This document shows positions 10,489 through 21,034 of a DNA stretch of 64,000 nucleotides, piece after piece. The position numbers were made by a program, and so were the translations under genes. Source of the DNA: Aplectana chamaeleonis (taxonomy: Eukaryota > Nematoda > Chromadorea > Rhabditida > Cosmocercidae). Position 1 is the stretch's first letter. Every line of letters begins with the position of its first letter. The notes under the pieces are model-generated. The model had not been told where the DNA came from and made no database searches. It was given only the letters and a program-made list of their open reading frames with translations. The stretch lies in NCBI GenBank assembly GCA_029168955.1, contig JAPDOI010000438.1, positions 502,501-566,500 on the forward strand. The letters run 5' to 3'.

Positions 10489-13400
10489 TCAGAGTGGACG
10501 CTCACTCGTTCCTTGTAATGACCTGAGATCGTACTTGGATAATCTACTTCGAAAGATAGAAAAGTTTCCGGATTCAGCGATTTCTGCAGGCAAATTGTTC
10601 CAAGTTCTGACAACCCTGAACGCAAAGGAATTCAATATGCTGCCTTTAGAGGTGAATTTCCGTTCAAGTTGGAATCCATGTTTGCGAGGACGGACATGGT
10701 GGCGAGTAAACACGAAAAAGGCTGTCAAAGGGAATGTCGCAAAAAACCATGCACGATCTTATAACACAGATGTAAATCAAATTCAGCTCTGCGATATCGT
10801 AGGAGTATTTAACCTAGCATATCCAAACTAGCTGCATAATCTGGAACTTCTCTGTTTGGGAATACTTTGGTGAACACTCGTCTAGAGTATCGTTTTTGCA
10901 CATTTTCAATGATCTCATCATCTTCCACTGTGGAAGGTGACCAAACCTGAGTACAGTACTCCAGTAGGGGTCGGCAGTAAACGGTGAATGCTTTCTTGTA
11001 GTGAACAAGACAGGGATGTTTCAGGGATCTCAAATACAGTTAGCCACCGAGGTAGCTCTTTTGGAGATTTCTCTTCAATGGGAGTTCCAGCTAAGATTCG
11101 AACTAATGAGAACACCTAGGTCCCTGATAACCTCGTGCACAGGAAGCTTCACACCGTTTAAACGTAGGGGGCATTCATGACGAAAGTTAATATGCAGCAA
11201 GCTGCATTTTCTTCTGATAATTGTAGCTGCCACACTTTCGACCACTCGGCTAGTCGATCGAGGTCACATTGAAGCTCATAAAAAGTCAACTGCAGGCTCA
11301 TTAAGAGGCCGATAGATCTTGAGGTCGTCCGCATAGAGCTTACAAGAACTTGATAGACTATCTGGAGCGTCGTTTATGTAGATAAGAAACAACAATGGAC
11401 CCAGAATACTACCTGAGGAACACCACTGGTGATCGGGTATGGACGAGAACAGAAATTGCCAGTTTTACACAAAATGTCCGAGATATTAAAAAAGACTTCA
11501 GCCAGTTCCAAATATCAGCGCAAATACCGTAACTTTTGAGTTTAATTAACAATTTGTGATGACATACAGTGTCAAAGCTTTTGCATAATCTATATAAACT
11601 ACATCAGTCTGGCAGTTTTTCGTTAAAGTGCCGGAACACCAGTCATGAAACGAGGATAACAACTGGGACAATGTTGACTTGCCAGGCAGGAAACCATACT
11701 GGGCAGGATTGAGGAGCTTATTTGATGTTAGTTGGGAAAGGATACAGTCATTGGCAATAATCTCGAGGACTTTACACACCGAGGAGGTTAGACAAATAGG
11801 CCGACAGTTAGAGACCTGATTTGCTGGTGCCTTTTTAAGCAAAGGTGAGACAATTTGCAGTTTTCCACGCAGTCGGTAGGGTTCCCACTGCTAGACTGTG
11901 TTTGAAGATGCACAAGAGGGAGTAACACAATCCAACGGAGGCTCTCTTTATAAAATAAGAAGGTAAAGAATCTGGAGTAAGAGAGATTTTGTCGCTCAAT
12001 TTCTTAATTGCTGACGCAATCAATTCACGCAGTCAATGGTGATGGATCGCAAATTATGCGGGCATCGTTTGGGAAATGGAAGAGCGGTACCGTTATCCTG
12101 AACAAAAACCTTTGAAAAATAAATTGCGAAGGCCTCGCACTTTTGTTGATCATCAGCGATGATTTCACCTGACTCGCTTTTCAATGCGGAAATACCCTTA
12201 CGAGTCTTCACCCTAGTATTCATATACTTGAAGAAATTTTTACGGTTACCAGAACAAATAAGCCGTTTTTCACGGTTTTTCGCAAAGCGTTTGCATTCCC
12301 TTTCAAAGTCCTTTGCGCACTTATTGAAGGCCACCCGTCCACCCGGTTTAAAGCGATCTCGCCATAGGAAATGCTTCCTAGCAGCCAATTTTTGCAAATG
12401 CGGTGAGAAGTTTTTGGACTTATGGCCGCCTTTTTGAAGGGGGACGCATTTTTCTACTACTTCTTCTTCTTCTGCAGCCTCAAAGTGGTTTTTGTCATAG
12501 GTTGAGGAACTGGGCGGCCTTCACAGGATTCGTCCAAAGGTCCATTGTTGTTAAGGAGGTAGGTCTCTTCGGGCACATGAACAAGTGCGCCGTGTCGTGT
12601 CCGGGAGCACCACAGTCCGGGCATGCGTCTGGTCGGCTGCTGTCGATCTTGTTGGCGTAAGACATTAGCAGAATAGAGTGACCACAGCGCAGCGAGGCGA
12701 GAGCACATCTGGCTCGCCGGTTGAGTTGAGACTCGGTCTCGCAAACCCGAGGCGGCACCGTTCCCAAGATAGGGTTCACAGCCGCCTTTGCTAGATATCC
12801 TCGAACAAATTGCGTGTGCTCCTCACGCAGAAGACGAAAGCGCTTTCCATGCTGGAGTCGGCCCATCTCTGTACATCAACTTTACGAGGAGCATCGGCGA
12901 ACGGCGTCCTAATCGACCTCTCTCTTATGGGCTTCATGATTCTCTTTGACGGATGATTCGGCTGCCTCAGAACATTAATATACATCTGCTGTGCCTGGAG
13001 TTCACAATGCTCCTTGACCGGCAATATGCAGGCCTCCGCGTGAAGATGCTCCACCGGGGAGCTTTTTTTCTTTTTTTCTTATTTTTCTACTACGAAGTGA
13101 ACGTATGAGATAAAGGCTTCATACATTTCATTTATGCTCAGGCAGTCCGAAAAGCATATATCCCAGTCCATATCCAATAGATAAAGATTGACATGGTCCC
13201 AATTTGCCCTACGGAAATCCAATTTTTTTGTTGTTTGGCTAACGTCGGATTCAAACTCAATTTTGAAGGTTATGCTACAGTGGTCACTCGTGGAAAAGTT
13301 CGGTTGAAGTTCCCATTCAGAGATCAAAGTGAGGTCATTACACAGGAGCAAGTCGAGCACGTACTTCCCGTGCGTGGGATCGGAATTCAAACAAGACAAA

Positions 13401-13908
13401 CCAGAATTGATGAGGAAATGTTCAAAGGAAGCAGTAAAACACATACCAGAGTCTTCAGGAGAAAATGGATAATTGAAATCACCAACAGCTACTGAAGGGC
13501 ACTGCACAGTACACCAGTCTGCTATAGTCTCGAGCATCTCGGTGGAATCTTGGCTACTCGTTGCAGGCCTTCGGCAGGCTGCAAGTAAACGAAACCAGGA
13601 ACTTAATTCCGAAACAACATCCCGAGAAACATAAGCTCACAATGGAAATTGAACGATCTATGCCCAAAATCTACAATTTTAATACACTTCTTCACAATAA
13701 CCGCTACTCCACCACCGGCAGTACCCGATACACGATCACATCTATAGACTACATAGGAATGGGATGGCGCTATTAGAGCATCCGGGTCGCCCTCAGTAAG
13801 CCATGTCTCGCATATAACGACAACATCGGGAGATGAGAATTCGAGTAAAGCGTGTAAAGAGTCAAGTTTATTTCTGATCGAGCGAGCGTTGAAATAAATA
13901 CAGTTCAA
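10489..13908 (-). pseudogene. Family B ORF2 remnant: APE endonuclease and reverse transcriptase
   Basis: In order on the minus strand: endonuclease start NARSIRNKLDSLHAL (about 13890), catalytic Glu motif VVICETWL, VGDFNYP near 13480, STSDHCSI near 13280, a basic linker (12397-12020, KQLAARKHFLWRDRF-like), RT motifs RPICLTSSVCKVLE and QYGFLPGKSTLSQLL (11842-11546), VVYIDYAKAL (a decayed motif A), YADD at 11324-11335 ([10 protein letters not shown]), and the C-terminal FRVVRTWNNLPAEI segment (10728-10489). The pieces are in different frames and the A3 insertion splits the linker. The ORF1 stop TGA (13907-13905) overlaps the start of the ORF2 frame. This is a dead copy. Confidence 0.82.
12461..13080 (-). 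mobile_element. A3: 3' fragment of family A inserted in family B, 13-bp target duplication
   Basis: The minus strand encodes the last ~200 residues of family A RT: VEHLHAEACILPVKEH, then the zinc knuckle CPDCGAPGHDTAHLFMC and TTMDLWTNPVKAAQFLNL. The 3' end CTGCAG(AAG)n lies at 12461. The target duplication ATTTTTCTACTAC is at 12448-12460 and 13081-13093, splitting the family B endonuclease/RT linker. A pyrimidine run (13061-13080) lies between the family A homology and the duplication and may be extra sequence added at the 5' junction. Confidence 0.88.
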
Positions 13909-14678
13909 GGTCTTATTAGCTTTTGAGGGCGGTCCGGACTCCCCGTCATTTCACATGTCAAGCGAAGGGGAAGTACCGGGAGGGGGTGAGCCGCCCGGGG
14001 AGGCGGAGAACACTGCGATGAAGCAGCGTTGACCTCCACCGACGGCTCAGCCTCCCCTTTTTTTGGGATGGCACTCTTGCTCATCACTTGGCCACGATAA
14101 ATGACGGCGGTGTCGTGGACCTTGCGAGCGTCTCGTAATTTGGCGCGTAGTTCAGAAGAGTAAGAGGGCCTAACATAAACACGGCTGTAAGCTCCGTCCT
14201 TGGACTTCAGATTGTGGCTGGTGCGTAGTAATTGGATGGCATCGTGATGATTACTAAATGCCACTTTGATCGGTCGGCGCTTGCTCTCATCGTACACTCC
14301 CATGCGGTAGACATGAGTAGGTACTGCATCAACTTGGAGCAGGTCAAGATCGCTGATACAGTTTCTACATCGGCCTGCCTTCTATCACGCGGTTGGAGCT
14401 CGGTTTCCTCATTAACACCCATTATTACGACCTCAGAATTCTTCACCTGTGAATTAGCCGCCGGGACGGCACTCGAACGCTGGTCACCGACGGCAGTAGG
14501 TGGAGGAGTTCCACTCTTCATCGCCGCGATGTCGGCCATAGCATCGCAAGAACGTTCGGAGCACAGGTTGAAGAGCATCAGAGATCGCCTTCGCGATCAG
14601 CCCCGCCAGACCACCCATAGCGTCTTTCACGGCTCGATCAACCATTCTGGCCAGTTCTTCCTTCTGCTTCTGTTGCAT
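13905..14678 (-). pseudogene. Family B ORF1 remnant
   Basis: ATG at 14678 starts MQQKQKEELARMVDRAVKDA, a charged, probably helical N-terminus. Later pieces in other frames (14578-14207 and 14303-13905) include RRPIKVAFSNHHDAIQLL and KLRDARKVHDTAVIYRGQV, a pattern like the esterase-free, RNA-binding ORF1 proteins of CR1/L1-like elements, though I could not match a named domain. The ATG is only 18 nt downstream of SL1. Frameshifts show it is dead. Confidence 0.6.
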
Positions 14679-14696
14679 CTATCGAAAGCGTGATAC

Positions 14697-14718
14697 CTCA
14701 AACTTGGGTAATTAAACC
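14697..14718 (-). other. Perfect nematode spliced leader SL1 exon at the 5' end of family B
   Basis: All 22 bases match the SL1 exon on the minus strand (starts GGTTTAATTACCC, ends AGTTTGAG). Element sequence GTATCACGCTTTCGATAG and the ORF1 ATG follow at once. On the upstream side there is family A sequence (A4), not an SL RNA gene. The next bases are GTATCA, not the donor and Sm-binding region of an SL RNA. The best reading is that a trans-spliced mRNA of family B was reverse transcribed into this site. Confidence 0.92.
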
Positions 14719-15382
14719 TAGATGAACAGGTCGCACTCCTCTGCCCATTCTTCGACGTCATTTCCTCTAGCATCAGAGCCAAGAGACGAGCAGAAGGTGT
14801 GAGCGTTAAAAACCGCCCGCGAAAACAGCAGAGGACGAGAGGGAGCAGTCGTTAAGCTGCTTAAGAAGAGGAATAGGATTGTAAGATGAGGGCCATGATG
14901 TAGTAGGTGGAATATGTATGTTGAAAAGAAAGTGGTGTTTTTAGAGGTGGATGAATCGGAAGGTACTCGAGAGTACCGTAAGTGGGGGTGTTGGGTATGA
15001 GGTGAGAGGGAAGAGTAGATAAAACAAAGCTTGAAACTCCTCCGCCAAGAGCTGACCTTGGAGCATGGAAGGCAGTATAGCCCGGGATGTTAGGATGAGG
15101 ACGGGTAGGGGATGGAGAGAGCTTGGTTTCTTGAACCATGATCACGTCTGGATGGTAAGTACGTGCGAAGAGAGAGAGCTCAGAAAGTTTGGCACGAAGG
15201 CCATTGAGATTGATATGTACAATGGAAAGGGGGCGATACGAGGAAGAGGAATCAGAGTTGGTAGGTGAAGAGCATATAACACAGCGAAAAGAAGAGTTAT
15301 GATGTTTCACAGAACTGAGACCCGAACAAGAGAGATGCACCCACCTTTGGCATCCGAAGCACCGGACGCTGGTATGTCTCCT

Positions 15383-16705
15383 AAGGCGTTTGACACTGTC
15401 AACTTGGGCATACTGTCTGAGAAGCTATTGAGGTCCACCATCCCGCCTTGGCAGAAGCGATGGATTACAGCACTCATCAAAGGGCGCCGAGCAAAAGTGC
15501 TGTTTCAGGGACATGTCTCTACTAGCATCCCGATCGCTGCCGGTGTCCCTCAAGGAGGAGTCATATCGCCTGCTCTGTTCAGTCTTTACCTGGAAGATTT
15601 GCCCGTTCCCCCAAGTGACATCAAAGTCGTTGCGTATGCGGATGACATCACCATCTTGTGCCGGGACAGAGACATTAATGTAGCTGCACGCAAGATCAAT
15701 AGCTACCTCATCGTTCTGAAGAACTTTCTCGATGATATGATGCTCACTGTCTCTGCCGCTAAATCATCTGTATCAGTTTTCTCCACTGACCCTAAGAAAC
15801 ACTGCGCTCACCCCGTTGTGAATTGGGAAGACGCTCGTCTGCCTGCTGCACGTTTTCCTAAGCTGCTCGGCCTAGTATTGGATCCTTCGTTGAGGTTCCA
15901 CAAGAACACTGAGCAGAAACAGGCTACAAAAAAAGCAAAGCTCAACTTCCTACGAACTCTGGGAGGAACGTCGTGGGGAAGTAGCAAGGAGACAATTTTG
16001 ACCACCTACAAGGCAATATTGCAGCCGGCGTTGGAGTACGCTGCACCGGTATGGCAGCGCATGATATCGGATTCATCGTGGACAAAGATGCAGCGAGTCC
16101 AAAATGCTGCTCTTCGGATTGCCACAGGGTGTGCTAAAAGCACCCCAGTGGAACATCTTCATGCTGAAGCCCGAATTCTGCCAGTTAAAGAGCACTGCCA
16201 ACTCCAAGCGCAGCAACTGGTTATTAACATTGTCAAGCAGCCTGACCACCCATTAAGAAGGATCATGAATCCCGTGAGAGAGAGACATATCAGAAGGCCT
16301 TTTGCGGATGCTCCCGAGAAAGTTAATATACAAAGATGGACGGACTCCCAACTGGATCGTCTGCGTCTTTTACGTGCGGGGCACACCAAGTGCGTCAGGG
16401 ATCACTTGAGTAGGATGACCGTCAATCCCATATTGGGGGTCGCACCACCCATAGTCAGCGACACCGAGATGGAACTCGGTAGGCGGGCTAGAAGTACCCT
16501 TGCCTCGTTACGCTGCGGTCATTCCCCTATGCTGATGTCATTCTTGCATAAGATCGATCGCAGTAAGCCGGACGAGTGCCCGGACTGTGGTAGCCGTGGC
16601 CACACAACTGAACACCTATTCGAATGCCCAAAGAGGCCTACCACTCTTACAACAATGGATTTGTGGACTAATCCGGTTTCAGTCGCCCGTTTCTTGAACC
16701 TTTGA
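15383..16705 (+). pseudogene. A5 reverse transcriptase C-terminal two-thirds, frame open
   Basis: One uninterrupted frame of about 440 codons from AFDTVNLGILSEKL to the stop at 16705. It has VPQGGVISPALFSLYLEDL, catalytic YADD (15635-15646), VSAAKSSVSVFSTD, LLGLVLDPSLRFHKN, WGSSKETILTTYKAILQPA, and the terminal knuckle CPDCGSRGHTTEHLFEC (16579-16629). The open frame suggests a recent insertion. The endonuclease and the first RT motifs are missing because of 5' truncation, so it cannot encode an active protein. The ATG at 15299 belongs to A4 sequence and is not its start. Confidence 0.85.
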
Positions 16706-16736
16706 CAAAAACCTTCCTGCGGCTGCAAAGAAGAAG
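15383..16736 (+). mobile_element. A5: 5'-truncated family A copy inserted in A4, 9-bp target duplication
   Basis: Starts within the RT at KAFDTVNLG and runs to the tail CTGCAAAGAAGA. The 9-bp duplication ATGTCTCCT occurs at 15374-15382 and 16737-16745, exactly where the PHD finger of A4 is split. This is a typical 5'-truncated target-primed insertion. Confidence 0.9.
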
Positions 16737-16891
16737 ATGTCTCCTGGTAACATCCTTGCCGCACGTGGCGCATGAGTTCTTCTGAGCGGGTCCTGGATTC
16801 TCCTCGACGCCCGCCATTTGTAGTAGAATCCTTAGGAGAGCTGCAGCCAGCCAGCATCTCTCCCATGACAAAAACCCTCCACGCGGAGGGG

Positions 16892-16966
16892 TTGACGTCG
16901 GTTTGCACGAAGGTGGTCTTCTTTCCTCCACACTGCCACGGCACGAACGTACGACATCTCGGCAGC
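16892..16966 (-). ncRNA. Candidate HDV-like ribozyme, 5' end of A4
   Basis: Same fold as the A7 copy: 7-bp P1 with terminal G-U, 7-bp P2, and GCAAA before the P2 3' strand. P4 is GGAGG with CCUUC, where one C-to-U change gives a G-U pair and pairing is kept. Confidence 0.5.
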
Positions 16967-17391
16967 TTCTGGAGAGATGATTGAGCACAGTGTAACTGAC
17001 TTGTGTGAAAACATACAGTAACGCGCAAGTTTTTTTCTGCGAAAAAAGGCGTTTTGTGGCGTTTTTTTTGTGGCACAACTCTGAGAAATATTACCGCGAT
17101 TCTGCCGCAACTCCTCCGACTCGGCCCCTGCCGGAGGAGTCGCGAGGGAGATGCGTGACAGAACCGTGGAGGATTCTTCATTGACCGAATTGCGGTAAGG
17201 TCGCGGTAGAGTTGCGGAAGCGTGATCCAAGGAGAAGTCGCGGAAGAGTCCAGGTTCGCTGGGGAGTCGTGGGACAGACCGGGATAGCGGTGGAGTCGCG
17301 GGGCAGTAGAGGAAGAGTCGCGGCAATATTTCTCAGAGAAAGCGCCACATCGCCATATCTCGCTTCAAAATTGACGAAATGAATTTTTAAG
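16967..17391. repeat. Element Y, left arm, outer part
   Basis: Reverse complement of about 36852-37273 at roughly 97% by eye. Contains a CTCTGAG-bounded module (17080-17337) with many GTCGCGG words. It is cut off on one side by A4 and on the other by the LTR element. The arm resumes at 27285. Confidence 0.8.
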
Positions 17392-17396
17392 GTAGT

Positions 17397-17892
17397 TGTT
17401 CCGGCCTGCATCACTGACCGAATATAGGTTTTGGTGGTTCTTGCTTCTCTCACATACACATTTAATCTATATTTATTATTTTACTAACAGTTCCAATATA
17501 TGACCTGACAGATAAACATGAATGGGGTGTTTTCAGCTACCTTACCCTTTTCCATTACATTCCAATGCGTATCAACTCATTTACCTCTTGCCGTTGAGTC
17601 CGCAGCTCCCCCTGGGAGCTAAACATGAGGGTCGTTAATTGGTGGGCGTACGGTAGCGGGGCGGTTCCATTGGGACAAGCCACTCGGGAGCCGAACGTAG
17701 GCGGTCGCCCAGGTGGAATATGGCGTGGAGGTCGGCCGGTTGACCAGGAGCAATCAGAATCGGCCAGAGTCGACCTCCCCTATGATGTGCCCGCCTTTTT
17801 AAAGAGGACCGGGGCGTGACCGAGTTTAACACCTGTTGTAATTTGGGGGCGGCTGCTATATTTACATCATGAACTGATGACAGTTCATGACA
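17397..17892 (-). repeat. LTR0 (3' LTR of the element on minus strand)
   Basis: 496 bp, TGTTCCGGCC to TTCATGACA, over 95% identical by eye to LTR1-LTR5. On the minus strand it follows a purine-rich GTTGGGGAGG and CTCGGGAG. Small open frames inside (64 and 100+ codons) recur only because the LTR is repeated. Confidence 0.85.
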
Positions 17893-18974
17893 CTCCCGAG
17901 ACACGGAGTGTTTGCGCTTACAATAGATCAAATGAGAGCATCCTCCCCAACGGCAAAATTTGTTCACGATGTTGTTTACGACGAAGTCTTACGCTCCATT
18001 TCGGATTTTTACAGTTTTATGTCCTTCTACTTGTGAGGTGACGGGTCTGTGGGAAGAGGAACAATATTATATAAAAACACCACACACACCATAAATCAAC
18101 ATAAAACCACGAAAAAACCACAACCAAAATTTTGGGATCACAACCCTGTTGGTCACAGGAAGCCGTTGCCGTTGCTGGTGAAGATTCATTGTTGACACGT
18201 TGAGATGAACTTCGCCGAAAATGGAGGAAGAGATGTGGGCTTTACCCTAGTTTTGGGGATGCAGATGATCTACACCGAAGAAATCGCAACCATTCCACGA
18301 CTTCTTACATTTCAACTTCCATGACCCCGTTTTAATAATATCTGGTTATCTTTACAATGTTTCCCTGTCAGACCTTGTGTCATTTTAAAGAGAAGATCCG
18401 GTTGTTTACCTTCTGAATTTTGAAGGCGGAATTGCCTTACACTTCAATTCCTGTTCAATACTAGAACTATTAATTGAATACCTTTGTTATTTATCACCTT
18501 TGTTTCGCTTGCACTATCTTCAATTTTACGTTTTACATTTGTCGACAACTTCGTGTGCCATCCACATTGGCAAATTTCACTTCCTTACACTCTTTTTATA
18601 AACCGAACACAACCCTTTTGGTTTGTTGAAATTGTCCAGACTGATTACATTTCTTTATATTCAAATAACAAGAGCAATAATGCTTTAATCAAAAAAAAAA
18701 TGAATCGACCGAACTAACAATCGGAATTGCTTTCCGCGTCGACATACAAAAAAAATCTACCACAAGTCTCCTCATTCTTGTCTGCATTTCTTGTTCCATG
18801 GCACAATAGTAAGGGTTATGAAAATTTTGACGTTTTAATTCGCCCAATACAGAAGATACACTTCATAGAATAAGAAATGCGTGACACTACAATGTATGGG
18901 AGTTCATCTACCCTACAGTTCGAGAGAAAAAATATGTCTCGTTACATTTCAAATCAAAAATCAAGCAGTACCAC
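17893..18974. other. LTR element interior, 3' part: no gene seen
   Basis: AT-rich, with simple A/C-rich stretches near 18080. No reverse transcriptase, protease or integrase motif on either strand. Confidence 0.5.
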
Positions 18975-20023
18975 TCATCTGAATTGGGAGGGGCAAAAAG
19001 CGGTATGGTGCGTTTTAGCCATGTCTCCCTTATTTTGCAGTCTACAATGCCTGCATACCGCAGAGGTTGTACACAAGGTGACACAATGATCTCCCCTACC
19101 CAAACAACGCTCGCAGCGCTTCAGTTCATTTATTCGGTTATAGCGCGCCTGCGCTGTCGAATACTGAGGGCATTCACTCGCCCAGTGGCCCATGGAGGAG
19201 CAGAAGATGCATGTTGTTAGGTTCGATGATCGGGATGGACCCGGCCTTGGTGACACGCTGCGTCGGCTGCGGCTTCTGCCGCGGTGGTCGTCGCCTAAAC
19301 GTGGCTACCTTACAACCAGGAAAACCGGCTTCGCTATATGGCGAAGTGAAAAATTAAAAAAAAACCAAAAACGAGAAAAAGAAAAAAATGAAATGAGCAA
19401 TACCAATAATGTAAGTATTTCATATGAATTACTACCTTGCTGAATCAGCTCTTCCATTGCATTGTTCATATTGTCGATTTGATCCTGCATGGAACGCATT
19501 CCATTTCGCATATCTCGCACTTCGTCTCGTAGCGATCTCACTTCATTGCATGCGGCATTCTTGGCTTGATCGAGTTTACGATCGAGTCCGGCGACTGCTG
19601 ACTGAAATACTCAATATGCTGGTGGGTACTCGAATATGATAAGATTTATTCTAGAATTTACCTCGCCCCTACGCTGTTTCACCTTTATCGGCGGAACAGG
19701 TGTTGGAGCCGGTCGTTTCTTAAACAGTGTTCATTCAATACCCTTTTTGTATGGAAAGAAATTTCATTACTCACGTGAATGTGATCCACTTTCCGCTGCA
19801 TTTGCGGAAGAGGTCGGAGTGAGTCTTGTACCCACTCGATCTGGCGGGCCAGGCGAAATGCGGGCGACAGCGGTACCATGGGTCCGAATAGGGGATCGTC
19901 TTCCTCCGGAGCAGGGACGACAATTGGGCGTCGGGCAGGCTGCTCGACTGCTTCAGGCACGGGCGCTGGAATAGCTGCTGGGACAGCTTCCAAGGGGTCT
20001 TGCGGTGGCAGCTCTCCGCTCAT
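18975..20023 (-). CDS. Four-exon BEL/Pao gag-like gene with three zinc-knuckle-like groups
   Basis: Exons (minus): 20023-19775, 19718-19662, 19601-19436, 19294-18975. The introns are 56, 60 and 141 nt, start GT, and end TTTAAG, TTTCAG and TTTAG. All junctions keep phase, giving 263 residues. The N-terminus (MSGELPPQDPLEAV) is proline-rich. Residues ~103-157 form a charged heptad-like helix (VRSLRDEVRDMRNGMRSMQD). The C-terminus has CIFCSSMGHWASEC, CERCLGRGDHCVTLC and CRHC...HHTAFC, the triple Cys/His layout of BEL/Pao Gag. TTTTTATTGCAG lies 3 nt before the ATG, a likely splice or trans-splice acceptor. No pol follows. It may be a structural protein of a non-autonomous element or a gag on the way to domestication. 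The weakest point is the TTTAAG acceptor. Confidence 0.7.
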
Positions 20024-20026
20024 CTC

Positions 20027-20038
20027 CTGCAATAAAAA
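20027..20038 (-). promoter_or_regulatory. Likely (trans-)splice acceptor of the gag-like gene
   Basis: TTTTTATTGCAG on the minus strand, followed by GAG and then ATG at 20023. A U-rich stretch ending in CAG within 5 nt of the start codon is typical of nematode SL acceptor sites. Confidence 0.5.
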
Positions 20039-20156
20039 TCATTTCACAATGATCCTTTCATTTCAGTAGGGAACGGAATTGGGTGCCACGATTTATGCGT
20101 TGATTGATAGTGAATAATTCAAAACCCAATATGTGTATGAAGTGGAAGATACAGTC

Positions 20157-20297
20157 AAGATATCCATTACGGTCAGCGTGGTAGGAGAGACCTACCACGC
20201 TGACCGTAATGGACTTATGGACGAATCCGTTACTGGTCGCCCAGTTCCTCAACCTATGACAAAACCCTCAATGTGGCTGCAAAGAAGAAGAAGAAGA
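20157..20297 (+). mobile_element. A6: 140-bp family A 3' fragment with inverted 5' end
   Basis: Bases ~20185-20297 match the last ~110 bp of family A (PERPT...QFLNL end, stop, GAA tail). Bases ~20162-20184 are a perfect inverted copy of the next ~22 bases, making a hairpin around GAGAGAC. The target duplication AGATACAGTC is at 20147-20156 and 20298-20307. The structure fits a very short insertion with 5' inversion (twin priming). Confidence 0.8.
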
Positions 20298-20307
20298 AGA
20301 TACAGTC

Positions 20308-21034
20308 CTATGGCGAGCAAGGAAGTTGAACTCAATATGAGTAATAGTCTTATTATGAAATTTTCCGAGACTACTTGAATTCATTACATGGTCTAGATCA
20401 AACGAGACACCTTCTTTTGATCCACCTCCAAGGTGCCACATAACACAAGCTTCCAAGTAGCCATCGACTTCCTAGATATATTTTTCTGTCTTTCTCTGTC
20501 TTTATGCGCGCGACTTGTAACTAGCAGTGGGAATTGAAGATGAATTTCATTTAGGAGAAAATTCCTTCGCTGTTTTCAACATTGCATTTCTGCCATAGTT
20601 CTTATACAGCTCACCACAAAACTAGGTTAATAGTACCTGCAGAGATATTCACTTATAGTGATAAACGTACATTAAAGCTCGAGACTTACACGATATGCTT
20701 GCCGAGAGCAGCAAACAACGAGAAAAAAAATAGAGAAAAACAGTGAACAAGAAAAATAGAAAATGAGACCATAATAGATAGACGTCGCGTCGAAAGTTGA
20801 GATCTGCTAGTTTGATCAGAACTAGCGTAGAGATATAAAAACTGCTTCCAACGCGCGTAGAATATGAAAACATGTTTTTTTTCTTTTTTTTTTGTTCCAT
20901 CTCACTTCATAGGAGGCGGATGTCCTAACTAGGTACAAGATGTTCGCTTTTCTACATGCTGACTAATTTCATTTCGTTATTGGTTCGTTACTGGATCGAG
21001 ACGCCATGTCCACCGGGGAATGTTTACTTAGTTT
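20308..21034. other. LTR element interior, 5' part: no gene seen
   Basis: AT-rich leader between the primer-binding site and the gag-like gene, counted on the minus strand. No motif recognised. Confidence 0.45.

Larger units (their letters stand above)
10204..14718 (-). mobile_element. Family B: CR1-like retrotransposon starting with spliced leader SL1
   Basis: Reads on the minus strand from SL1 (14718-14697) through ORF1, endonuclease and reverse transcriptase to a (GAAT)n 3' tail at 10222-10204. It is interrupted by A3 (12461-13080). Both ends look terminal: an SL at the 5' side and a short tandem-repeat tail at the 3' side, as in CR1-group elements. The coding sequence has many stops and frameshifts. 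No convincing target duplication was found. The two flanks are family A sequence in opposite orientations, so a deletion or inversion may have accompanied or followed insertion. Confidence 0.8.
14720..16966 (-). mobile_element. A4: 5' half of family A, interrupted by A5
   Basis: The intact 5' end (G1) is at 16966. The minus strand then gives the ribozyme-like leader, 2A-like LLRILLQMAGVEENPGP, and a PHD finger up to DVTRRH at 16746. After A5 it resumes at 15373 with TSVRCFGCQRWVHL and the endonuclease (INLNGLRAKLSELS, VQETKLSPS, GNDVEEWAEECDL), ending at about 14720 against SL1. The two halves join seamlessly once A5 and one 9-bp repeat are removed. RT and tail are missing. It lies at the outer end of the left arm of element Y. 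Confidence 0.85.

Noticed and set aside
14697..14718. SL1 RNA gene or site-specific NeSL-type insertion
   Set aside because: Only the 22-nt exon matches. The sequence after it is not the SL RNA donor region, and family B is an APE-type CR1-like element, not an SL-specific element.
14861..16705. 5' inversion (twin priming) of a single family A insertion
   Set aside because: The 9-bp duplication ATGTCTCCT at 15374 and 16737 and the seamless rejoining of A4 show that A5 is a separate later insertion.
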